From the NCBI RefSeq assembly GCF_030408815.1, contig NZ_CP047355.1, forward strand, positions 620,001 to 684,000: a stretch of 64,000 bases of DNA, in the 5' to 3' direction. Source of the stretch: Corynebacterium freiburgense. Its GTDB lineage: Bacteria; Actinomycetota; Actinomycetes; Mycobacteriales; Mycobacteriaceae. The notes under the pieces are model-generated. The model had not been told where the DNA came from. It searched no databases and was given only the letters and a program-made list of their open reading frames with translations. Below, in pieces: positions 44,022 through 51,276 of the stretch; the first letter of the stretch is position 1, and the number at the start of each line of letters is the position of its first letter. Position numbers and translations under genes: made by a program.

Positions 44022-44039
44022 ATAGCTCCTGAGAAAATA

Positions 44040-44114
44040 CTAGGAGTTTGGTCGTTTTCCGTGGTTTGCCTTGCCCTTGCGGCGGTCCTTGCGCTTACGG
44101 CCACGCTTGCTCAT
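44040..44114 (-). CDS. ribosomal protein bL37 (24 residues)
   Basis: A tiny gene of 25 codons. The product starts MSKRGRKRKDRRKGK and ends ANHGKRPNS, nearly all basic. It matches the actinobacterial large-subunit protein bL37, which lies near the peptidyl-transferase centre and was identified from mycobacterial ribosome structures. An AAGGAG box seven bases before ATG 44114 and a strong terminator after the stop support real expression. It follows whiB1 by 72 bp on the same strand and may be co-transcribed with it. Confidence 0.9.
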   Translation of the reverse strand: MSKRGRKRKDRRKGKANHGKRPNS

Positions 44115-44186
44115 GTGTATCTCCTTGAAAAAGTTGGTGTAAAACTTCTCACCACTGTAGTCGGAACAAGGCGTGGGATGAAATTT

Positions 44187-44447
44187 TTAGACTGTCGCGC
44201 GGGTGCGGGTACGACCACGGTTCTTACGGCGCTTGAGTGCACGGCGTTCGTCTTCGCTCATGCCGCCCCAAACGCCAGCATCCTGGCCGGATTCCAAAGC
44301 CCATGCGAGGCATTGGGAAGTAACGGGGCAACGATTGCACACAACCTTAGCGGTTGCTATTTGTGCGAGTGCGGGGCCCGAGTTGCCGACCGGGAAGAAG
44401 AGCTCGGGGTCTTCATCGCGGCACACTGCCTTGTGGCGCCAATCCAT
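44187..44447 (-). CDS. whiB1: WhiB1-type iron-sulfur transcription factor (WhcE)
   Basis: An 86-residue WhiB protein. Cluster cysteines are in AVCRDEDPELFFP (Cys9), VVCNRCPVTSQC (C-x2-C-x5-C), followed by GVWGGMSEDERRALKRRK and an Arg/Lys-rich DNA-binding tail. RBS GAAGGAG. In C. glutamicum the gene next to sigH-rshA is whcE, which activates stress genes with SigH; in mycobacteria the homologue is essential and senses nitric oxide. I found no SigH-type promoter upstream. A long region with a GlxR-like site separates it from the next gene. Confidence 0.9.
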   Translation of the reverse strand: MDWRHKAVCRDEDPELFFPVGNSGPALAQIATAKVVCNRCPVTSQCLAWALESGQDAGVWGGMSEDERRALKRRKNRGRTRTRATV

Positions 44448-44899
44448 GTTTGTTCTCCTTCTCGTGTCAGGTTGTTCTCAGCTTAAAATTACGCTGCATC
44501 AGTGATACTCGCAAGGCCTACTTATGTATCCTCTTGAGATCGGGTAAATCTTGGGGGGATGAAGACGCTGTAAGAGTCCGAAAATGGAATCGTATGACGT
44601 CTCCGGCTACTGCAAAATAATGGCACGCTACGAGTTTCTTGGCTAGAGTTTAGGTTGAAAATGTGACAGAACTCACGCAAGGGGGATGCAACCTACACTT
44701 AGATTGGGTGCTCTATTGTTGCCGAAAGTTATTTTGATCGTGCACAACCAATATGAAGTGACCTGTGGGAATCGCTTTGATTCGGGGGTGAGTGTGGTGT
44801 TTTCTGCTTCGTCAATTCGGAACAAGCTTGCAAGGGGGTACATGAGGGTGTGTTCTCTTAGGGTGATACTAAGGTTTTAAGTAGGTAGAGTCGTTAACT
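44448..44899. other. 452-bp divergent promoter region of whiB1
   Basis: No credible gene lies here; the frame 44686-44880 has no RBS. The region must hold the whiB1 promoter (minus) and that of the plus-strand membrane protein gene. One near-consensus GlxR site is marked. The length is unusual for two small genes and suggests complex regulation. Confidence 0.6.
44662..44677. promoter_or_regulatory. GlxR-like operator
   Basis: TGTGA-CAGAAC-TCACG, one mismatch from TGTGA-N6-TCACA, the cAMP-GlxR (CRP-type) site. It lies about 215 bp from whiB1 and 223 bp from the divergent gene. M. tuberculosis whiB1 is known to be controlled by CRP, which makes the site plausible. Confidence 0.5.
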
Positions 44900-45313
44900 G
44901 TGACTAAATCGCAACATTTGCCGCCATTAACTGTGCAACGAGCTGGCTGGGTGAGCTTTGCTGAAGCTCTTGTGGGGATGGGCTTTGCGGTTTTTCTGCT
45001 ATTTCACCAGGATATCGGCAGGATTTGGCAGGAAAATCCGGAGAGCCTTTACCTAATCTTCGCCACCCCGATTTTTTTGGTTATTGTGTTCGGTGCCGTG
45101 GGATTTGGTGGCTGGATGATGGCACGGGGTAGACGTTGGGGGCGTGGTCCTGTAGTGATGTGGAATATCTTTTTATTGCCGCTGGCTTATTACATTGCTA
45201 CAGCTGGGCAATGGTATTTAGGTGTGCCGGTATTGCTGCTTGGAGTGTTTGGATTGAGTCAGTTGTTTAGTCGGTCGGCCGTAGCGTGGGCTACGGCCAA
45301 CTATGAGGTTTAG
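44900..45313 (+). CDS. Rv3217c-like integral membrane protein
   Basis: A 137-residue protein with four predicted helices (about residues 17-36, 49-70, 83-102, 106-123). Charged GRRWGRGP forms a cytoplasmic loop. It holds the same place as mycobacterial Rv3217c beside whiB1. Start GTG 44900 with a weak AGGTAG box. Its last four bases overlap the end of the convergent Rv3212-like gene. Function unknown. Confidence 0.75.
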   Translation: MTKSQHLPPLTVQRAGWVSFAEALVGMGFAVFLLFHQDIGRIWQENPESLYLIFATPIFLVIVFGAVGFGGWMMARGRRWGRGPVVMWNIFLLPLAYYIATAGQWYLGVPVLLLGVFGLSQLFSRSAVAWATANYEV

Positions 45314-46470
45314 CGTAGTCCGACTAACTGTTCGCCTCGCTTTTCCACAATGGTGTCCCCCACTAAGGCAAGTGAGACATGGCCATTGTGGGAGCCCCTA
45401 TCTATGGGGATCGTGTATTCGATTTCACCGGTTTTCCAATCGGCTACAGCAATACCCTCTTTTGTGGGAAAGAGTAGGCGGTCTCCTACGGCGGTCCCAG
45501 TGCCGAGTGCGTTGTCAAAGCTGTGAGTAATACTGAGATCCTCAGGTTTAAACAAGTAAAGTCGGTTTCCGTCGAACCATGTCATATGGTGCGGTAAATC
45601 CGCCATATCGCGGGAGTCAGGTTGGGATGCCGGAGGAACCTCAAAAACTAGGGGATGCTCAGATACAAAGGACAGAATTCTTGGCGTTGGTTTTGCTACA
45701 TAGACGGCGGCGCCAGTTTGTCCGATGGCTACGAGTTGGGCATCAGTCCCGGGGATGGCAATATCGCGGGTGATTTTCGGTTCGCGGGAGTCTTCGGGGA
45801 CTCGTTTTTGGTAGCGTAGCATCGCTTCGGGGCAGGTTTCTACCACGGCTACAAGGTCTTTTCGGGTGCCAGCGCTTTGTATAGTGCAGTCTTCGTGGGG
45901 TTGGAGGTTTGGTTCGGCTTTAATGGGTTTATCGCCGTATTCTACGGTGCGTACTAGGTCGCTGCGCCAGAGTTCTAAGCGTTCATGGTTGTAGGTTCCC
46001 ACGGCGTCGTGGGAGCTTATTGGCCAGACATCGGTGGGGGCTTCGGAGCTTCGGGTGGCGTGGTATTTGCCGGTGGTGGAGGAAAGTGCGGTGACGTCTC
46101 CGCAGCCTGCAGCATTGCGGTATGTGGCGACGATGGAATGGAATGAGGCTGCCAGGGAGCACACATCAAGGTTTCTGCTATAGCTCCAAAGAGTTTCACC
46201 CGTGGTGGGGTTGAGGCCGGTGACTTTGCCGCCGTCTGCGGTGGCGATCACGCCGTCGATAAGCACTGGGCGGACTCCACCCCAGGTGTCGGGGTGAGTC
46301 CAGGCTTCGCTGAGTTGCCGTGGTGGAGTGGATAAGGTTGGGGCGGCGGTAAATTCTTGCTCGGCGGGAGCATAAACAGTATGGCGTGCAGGGGCGTTAT
46401 ACCAAACAGTGCCGACGCCCAGGAACGTGCAGGTAACAATTGCGGCTGCGGCAATAAGATTTCGGTTCAT
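45310..46470 (-). CDS. Rv3212-like exported PQQ-type beta-propeller protein
   Basis: A 386-residue protein anchored by one N-terminal helix (about residues 5-25). The rest is beta-rich with propeller repeats, seen in GVIATADGGKVTGLNPTTGETLWSYS and LLFPTKEGIAVADWKTGEIEYTI, i.e. the PQQ-like blade pattern. It corresponds to M. tuberculosis Rv3212, beside the rhlE gene Rv3211. It overlaps the end of the helicase gene by four bases (ATGA-type), so it is co-translated with it although the helicase is cytoplasmic. Function unknown. Confidence 0.72.
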   Translation of the reverse strand: MNRNLIAAAAIVTCTFLGVGTVWYNAPARHTVYAPAEQEFTAAPTLSTPPRQLSEAWTHPDTWGGVRPVLIDGVIATADGGKVTGLNPTTGETLWSYSRNLDVCSLAASFHSIVATYRNAAGCGDVTALSSTTGKYHATRSSEAPTDVWPISSHDAVGTYNHERLELWRSDLVRTVEYGDKPIKAEPNLQPHEDCTIQSAGTRKDLVAVVETCPEAMLRYQKRVPEDSREPKITRDIAIPGTDAQLVAIGQTGAAVYVAKPTPRILSFVSEHPLVFEVPPASQPDSRDMADLPHHMTWFDGNRLYLFKPEDLSITHSFDNALGTGTAVGDRLLFPTKEGIAVADWKTGEIEYTIPIDRGSHNGHVSLALVGDTIVEKRGEQLVGLR

Positions 46471-47813
46471 CGACGCCGCCGGGAAGAGCTATGTGAAGAC
46501 TTACGGGATGAAGCACGTGTTTTAGATACGCGGTGTGGTGCTCGAATAGCCCCAACGCCGCCAAAAACTTTGCGGGGTGGTCCGACATTGCCTGTTGCGG
46601 ATTCGGGGATGTCTAGGGCTTGGAAAAGCTCAGGGGAGGTAGAAAACCACTGCGGCGGATGAGGTTGATCGAGCCCTAACTCAGTATTAATAATCTGCCA
46701 TTTCGGCAGTTCATCAAAGCCCACCAACGTAACAGCGGTACCAGACTGTCCAGCCCGTCCAGTACGCCCAATGCGATGCACATAGGTCATTTCATCATCA
46801 GGGGTTTGATAATTAATCACATGCGTGACATCCGTAACATCGATGCCGCGTGCAGCAACATCGGTGGCAACCAAAATATCGATCGTGCCATCGCGGAACG
46901 CTGTTAAGGATTTTTCCCTGGCTACTTGGCCCATATCGCCATGAACTGCGCCAACGGTAAAGCCACACATTGCTAATTCCTCAGCCACTTGGGCTGCGGT
47001 TCGTTTTGTCCGAGTAAAAATAATGGTTCGTCCTCGTCCTTGAGCTTGAAGTACCCGAGCCGTAATCGCCGTTTTATCCATACGGTGTGCCTGAAAGACC
47101 ACTTGACGCGTAGTGGAATGAGTCTGCCCAGCGTCTGGTTCCTCCGCACGAATGTGCATTGGCTTATCCAAAAAACTACGGGCCAATGTGAGAATAGGCC
47201 CAGGCATAGTAGCTGAAAACAGCATTGTTTGGTGTTTATGGGTAAGGGCTTTTAGTAATTTCTCAATATCGGGGAGGAAACCCAAATCAAGCATTTCATC
47301 AGCTTCATCTAGGACGAGAATGGCGACCTTATCTAGGGTAAGGTCGCCACGCTGATATAAATCAATGAGCCGACCAGGGGTGCCCACAACAATATCTGTG
47401 CCATTTCGAAGCGCTTTGATCTGTTCTTCATAAGGCCTGCCCCCATAAATGGTAAGGATTTTTAGCGGCAGATTTTTAGCTGCAAGGCCAAGATCTTCCC
47501 CGACTTGGATAGCGAGTTCGCGAGTAGGAACCACCACTAATGCGCGGGGTGTTCCATCTATTTCCTCAATATCTGCGGCGTCGAAAACGCGATCGAGTAG
47601 TGGGACGCCAAAGCCTAGGGTTTTGCCCATGCCTGTTCGCGCTTGGCCAATAATATCGCCTCCATCCAGCGCAACTGGCAGCGTGAGTTCCTGAATGGCA
47701 AATGTATTTATAATCCCTGCGGTAGCTAGTGCGTCCGTAATTTCGACAGCTACGCCGAGTTCCGCAAAGGTGGGGCCAATTGAACTTGAGGTACCTTGAA
47801 CTTGAGCAGACAC
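46467..47813 (-). CDS. rhlE: DEAD-box RNA helicase
   Basis: A 448-residue DEAD-box helicase. Motifs in order: TFAELG (Q region), ARTGMGKTLGFGVPLL (I), PTRELAIQVG (Ia), TPGRL (Ib), VLDEADEML (II), SATMP (III), HGDMGQVAREKSL, ATDVAARGID (V) and HRIGRTGRAG (VI). The C terminus is Arg/Ser-rich and basic. GTG 47813 is preferred: upstream codons have no domain match. There is no RBS, and TAGTAT lies 7 bases before it, so the message is probably leaderless. Corresponds to mycobacterial Rv3211, an RhlE type. Confidence 0.9.
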   Translation of the reverse strand: MSAQVQGTSSSIGPTFAELGVAVEITDALATAGIINTFAIQELTLPVALDGGDIIGQARTGMGKTLGFGVPLLDRVFDAADIEEIDGTPRALVVVPTRELAIQVGEDLGLAAKNLPLKILTIYGGRPYEEQIKALRNGTDIVVGTPGRLIDLYQRGDLTLDKVAILVLDEADEMLDLGFLPDIEKLLKALTHKHQTMLFSATMPGPILTLARSFLDKPMHIRAEEPDAGQTHSTTRQVVFQAHRMDKTAITARVLQAQGRGRTIIFTRTKRTAAQVAEELAMCGFTVGAVHGDMGQVAREKSLTAFRDGTIDILVATDVAARGIDVTDVTHVINYQTPDDEMTYVHRIGRTGRAGQSGTAVTLVGFDELPKWQIINTELGLDQPHPPQWFSTSPELFQALDIPESATGNVGPPRKVFGGVGAIRAPHRVSKTRASSRKSSHSSSRRRR

Positions 47814-48035
47814 GTCATTGATACTAGTTGTCTGGTGTCTATGATGGTGCAGGGCCCCAGATTCAGGGCGCGTCAGTGCACGGCTTTCTTGCCGGAAGCA
47901 CATAGCATGAGTACTGCATAGGCAAACTATGAAAGCTTGAAGAGTCACCATTGAGGTTTACACACCTAAATGTGGGGTCTAGTTTTGAGATAGCTTTTAT
48001 CCGCATATGCACACTTTCAAGAAAGAGTGGAGTTA

Positions 48036-48260
48036 ATGGACATCAAAATTGGTTTTAGCGATAGCGCACGAGAACTCGTAGTGTCTTCCAATCAAACCCA
48101 AGACGAGGTAGTGCAATTGGTTAAAACCGCATTGGCAGATGATGCAGGTTCACTGCAACTCACCGATGACAAAGGCCGCCAGTATGTTGTGCGCAATAGT
48201 CGTATTGCGTATGTGGAGATTGGTACCACAACGCAACGTCAAGTCGGTTTTGCTGGATAA
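48036..48260 (+). CDS. DUF3107 protein
   Basis: A 74-residue protein: MDIKIGFSDSARELVVSSNQ, then TQDEVVQLVKTAL and KGRQYVVRNSRIAYVEIG. This is the standard actinobacterial DUF3107 pattern, a small alpha/beta protein of unknown role (Rv3209-Rv3208A region in mycobacteria). ATG 48036 follows GTGGAG directly; 48027 is only the upstream GTG in that box. Confidence 0.85.
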   Translation: MDIKIGFSDSARELVVSSNQTQDEVVQLVKTALADDAGSLQLTDDKGRQYVVRNSRIAYVEIGTTTQRQVGFAG

Positions 48261-48275
48261 CCATGTTTAGTGTTT

Positions 48276-48299
48276 CAAGCCATTGCTTTATATGGCTTG
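48276..48299 (+). terminator. possible terminator after the DUF3107 gene
   Basis: CAAGCCAT (48276-48283) and ATGGCTTG (48292-48299) form an 8-bp stem with an 8-base loop. No T tract follows, so this may be only partly effective. Confidence 0.35.
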
Positions 48300-48389
48300 G
48301 AACATCCCGATGTATTCGCGGGAAAATTGCCCATTGTAACCCCATGGCAGATCATTTTGCAGGCTCGTTCAACGTTAAGGGAGTAAGCC

Positions 48390-49289
48390 ATTTCTAGGCA
48401 GCGCCGCCCAGATGCGGAACCATTACTCGTGCGTTTTGCCCGTGAATTCGGGTGGCGTGCATATGCGATTCCAGTTTTGTTCGTTATTACCATTTGGGTG
48501 TTTGTAGACGTCCTTGTAGGCGCGAACACTGATGGGCAAACAACAACTACCGCAAATAAAACAGCAGCTACTTCGATTGTGACTTCGAGTCCACCTGGAC
48601 GTGGTTCCGGCCCGAACCCGGCAAATACCCCAAAACCGCAGCTTGCAACGGGAGATCTTCCGGCGGGTGCACCGTATGCGGAGGCTGGCCTTGGTACTTT
48701 TCGGCTGGTAGGTAACCCTGGTGAGCAGGTGGGTCAAGGTTTGGAAAAAACCTATACATATGTGGTTGAAATTGAAGATGGTATTGATACCAGCACCTAT
48801 GGCGGTGATGATAGTTTCGCGGCGTTGATAGACGCTACATTATCTAATCCAAAGGGTTGGATTGGGGACCCAAAGTTTGGTTTCCGTCATATTGGTCCAG
48901 ATGAGGAACCGGACTTGCGTATTCAATTGGCATCTGCGGAAACAACCCACACGAACTGTGGTTTTGATATTAAGATGGAGACTAGTTGCTTCACCTCAGC
49001 AGGCAATCGTGTGATTTTAAATGAGTCTCGTTGGGTACGTGGCGCGATTCCCTTTGAAGGGGATTTAGGTTCGTACCGGCAGTATATGGTCAATCATGAG
49101 GTTGGGCATGGGATTGGTTTTTCCTCTCACCAGCCATGCGCGAAGGATGGTGAATTAGCACCAATTATGATGCAGCAGACGTTGAGTGTGAATAACTCCG
49201 AGTTACACGGGATTAACCCTGAGGAGGTCTATCCGGATGACAACGCAACCTGCTCCACAAACCCATGGCCGTTCCCTCACGCAGGCTAA
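48390..49289 (+). CDS. DUF3152 membrane-anchored zincin-like protein, probable ATT start
   Basis: A 299-residue protein with one N-terminal helix, a Thr/Ser/Pro linker, and an exported DUF3152 domain with a zinc-protease helix NHEVGHGIGFSSH (HExxH plus a third His). It corresponds to mycobacterial Rv3207c. ATT 48390 is proposed as start: AAGGGAG lies six bases before it and the product would begin SRQRRPDAEPLLVRFAREFGW. The first conventional start, GTG 48429, lacks a good RBS. Between a TAA at 48384 and that GTG no other start is available. The gene overlaps moeB by 53 bases. Confidence 0.8.
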   Translation: MSRQRRPDAEPLLVRFAREFGWRAYAIPVLFVITIWVFVDVLVGANTDGQTTTTANKTAATSIVTSSPPGRGSGPNPANTPKPQLATGDLPAGAPYAEAGLGTFRLVGNPGEQVGQGLEKTYTYVVEIEDGIDTSTYGGDDSFAALIDATLSNPKGWIGDPKFGFRHIGPDEEPDLRIQLASAETTHTNCGFDIKMETSCFTSAGNRVILNESRWVRGAIPFEGDLGSYRQYMVNHEVGHGIGFSSHQPCAKDGELAPIMMQQTLSVNNSELHGINPEEVYPDDNATCSTNPWPFPHAG

Positions 49290-50352
49290 TTCTCGGCGCT
49301 ATGCTCGCCATTTAGTGCTTCCCGGGGTTGGTGTTGAAGGGCAGCAAAAATTATTAAATGCTCGCGTATTGTGCGTAGGGGCCGGTGGGTTAGGCTCTCC
49401 AGTGATTCAGTATTTAGCCGCAGCCGGGGTGGGCACACTGGGGATTATCGACGGCGATGTGGTCGAGCTCTCCAATTTGCAGCGGCAGGTTATTCACTCT
49501 ATGCCGGCACTTGGGCAAGTAAAAGCCGCTTCGGCTGCACAATGGGTGCATGCATTAAACCCGGATATTAAGGTTATTCCATATGAATATGATCTTAATG
49601 TCAGCAATATTCGGGAGATTCTTTCTGAATTTGATGTGGTGATTGATGGCACCGATAATTTTGCCACGCGATATTTAATTTCTGATTATTGCGCGGATTT
49701 AGAAATCCCGGTTGTATGGGGGTCGATTTATCAGTTTGAAGGTCAGATTTCCGTATTTGCCCAAGGCTTTACATTGCGTGATATTTATCCAGAGCCGCCG
49801 TCGCAAGCTGCTTCATGTGCAGAAGCTGGTGTATTTGGAGTATTACCAGGGGTAATTGGCACAATGATGGCCACGGAGACCATTAAATTTCTTACCGGTA
49901 TTGGCGAGCCATTAATTGGGCGTATTGGAGTGTGGGACAGCCAAAAAGCCGAATTTCGAGTGTTAGGTTTTGAACGATCTCCGGAAAGTGAAGCGCTTCG
50001 CCATAGCGCTTTGGCAGCCGAAGTATGTGAGCCGGAGCCGCCAACAGGGGTGCGTACCCTTAGCATCGAGCAGTGGGGCGACCTTGTGGATTCTGGTATT
50101 ACCTTGATTGATGTTCGGGAACCGCATGAATGGCGCGGTGGAGTGATTGGCGAACCTGTGTTTGCTCCATTATCTGCGCTGCGTAACCATGATTTTTCCA
50201 GTGTTGCACTACTTGACCGTAGGCAACCTGTCGCGGTGTATTGTGCGGCTGGCGCACGCTCTCGGGTAGCGGCAGTTCTGCTGGAAGAAGCAGGTTTTCT
50301 GGATGTCACTTCGCTCGAAGGTGGTATTACAGCTTGGTGGATGCGTGATTAA
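49237..50352 (+). CDS. moeB: MoeB-type adenylyltransferase with rhodanese domain
   Basis: A 371-residue fusion. The E1-like domain (about 1-250) has GAGGLGSPVIQYLAAAGVG, the ATP loop, and the adenylation region DNFATRYLISDYC; a rhodanese domain (about 265-371) has the catalytic Cys in VYCAAGARSR. It activates the C-terminal glycine of small sulfur carriers such as MoaD and loads sulfur for molybdopterin and possibly thiamine or mec-type cysteine synthesis. ATG 49237 follows GAGGAGG by ten bases and lies inside the DUF3152 gene. Confidence 0.9.
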   Translation: MTTQPAPQTHGRSLTQANSRRYARHLVLPGVGVEGQQKLLNARVLCVGAGGLGSPVIQYLAAAGVGTLGIIDGDVVELSNLQRQVIHSMPALGQVKAASAAQWVHALNPDIKVIPYEYDLNVSNIREILSEFDVVIDGTDNFATRYLISDYCADLEIPVVWGSIYQFEGQISVFAQGFTLRDIYPEPPSQAASCAEAGVFGVLPGVIGTMMATETIKFLTGIGEPLIGRIGVWDSQKAEFRVLGFERSPESEALRHSALAAEVCEPEPPTGVRTLSIEQWGDLVDSGITLIDVREPHEWRGGVIGEPVFAPLSALRNHDFSSVALLDRRQPVAVYCAAGARSRVAAVLLEEAGFLDVTSLEGGITAWWMRD

Positions 50353-50353
50353 A

Positions 50354-51214
50354 ATGTCCGCCATGAGTTTAATTCCCGAACGAGTTCGCAGTGCTTTCCA
50401 TGTAGGCAATGGCCCAGCCGAAGTACTGGGACAAGAATGGGACTACGGTATCTTGGTGCAGCAAACCGTGCTAGCCCAGGTCGTGGACCCAGTGCAGGCT
50501 TCTTGGTCTGCTAAGGTGCGGGAAACAATTCACGCCGAGGGCGTCCGAATGGTCCGCCCGGTGCGTGCTACCGATGGACGGCTTGTGGTGAGCGGTTGGC
50601 GGGCATCTGCATACGCTGAAGGGCACAGTGCGCAACGCGTAGATGAGACCGTATGTGCGGCTCTACGGCTTGCAGACGCGCTTGCGGAGGTCCCTGTACC
50701 TGATTGTGCCGTTGCGAACGTTCGTGCGCCGTGGAGTGATAATGATCTTTTTGCGGTAGCAGATCGTGCAGCATGGTCGGCAAACCCCGCAGGTGTTCTG
50801 GAGTCTGGGCTCGATATTACGGCTACACCAAAGGAAGAACAGCTCGCGGCATTGCACCTGGCTGCTGAAATCACGCCGCATCTTACAGAGTTACATGCCC
50901 GCCGCCAGGTTGGTCACGCGGATATGCTAGCGACCACGTTGTATAAGGGTACGAATGTGCCGGTGGTTACGGATATTGTTCCCGTGTCACGCCCTCATGG
51001 GTATACCGCTGTCCAGGTAATGGTTGATGGGATGATTGCCGGTGCAGTGGATTATGGTGTGATTCGTAGGTTTGCTCATATACCGGATATTCCCCAATTG
51101 GTGCTTCGGGCAACATTGTATCGGCTATTTGTGCATACACTGCATCCGAGTGCAAAGCCGGAAACCCGAACCAATATGGAAAATCTAGTGAAATACTTAG
51201 TGCAAGGTTTTTAA
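50354..51214 (+). CDS. TIGR02569 family protein
   Basis: A 286-residue protein matching TIGR02569 (mycobacterial Rv3205c). Conserved stretches: VGNGPAEVLGQEW, VRMVRPVRATDGRLVVSGWRA, and QVVHADM-like QVGHADMLATTLYKG. The pattern vaguely recalls aminoglycoside phosphotransferases (HxDxxxxN), here HADMLATT, but the Asn/Asp metal ligand is unclear. ATG 50354, one base after the moeB stop; longer GTG/TTG starts overlap moeB. No role is established. Confidence 0.78.
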   Translation: MSAMSLIPERVRSAFHVGNGPAEVLGQEWDYGILVQQTVLAQVVDPVQASWSAKVRETIHAEGVRMVRPVRATDGRLVVSGWRASAYAEGHSAQRVDETVCAALRLADALAEVPVPDCAVANVRAPWSDNDLFAVADRAAWSANPAGVLESGLDITATPKEEQLAALHLAAEITPHLTELHARRQVGHADMLATTLYKGTNVPVVTDIVPVSRPHGYTAVQVMVDGMIAGAVDYGVIRRFAHIPDIPQLVLRATLYRLFVHTLHPSAKPETRTNMENLVKYLVQGF

Positions 51215-51276
51215 AACGCTGGTAGTGCACCCCCATGCCGTGGGTGTTGTTTGGTGGGTCTGTCACACTGTAGGTC

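Larger units (their letters stand above)
43630..44039. other. intergenic region with AAATCTGCCT motifs, 3' of rshA
   Basis: About 410 bases without a credible gene. It contains four copies of the decamer AAATCTGCCT, two forming a palindrome at 43743-43765, and the bL37 terminator at its right end. The stretch 43640-43740 is G/T-rich with no recognised feature. Confidence 0.65.

Noticed and set aside
42600..44660. SigH-type promoter (GGAAT-N18-GTT) before sigH, rshA or whiB1.
   Set aside because: GGAAT occurs at 44584, but with no GTT at the right distance and on the wrong strand for whiB1.
44686..44880. Plus-strand frame of 64 codons upstream of the Rv3217c-like gene.
   Set aside because: No RBS, no recognisable domain, unusual composition; most likely promoter DNA.
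51215..51276. LexA box upstream of adnA.
   Set aside because: No TCGAAC-N4-GTTCGA-like palindrome was found there or before uvrD2.
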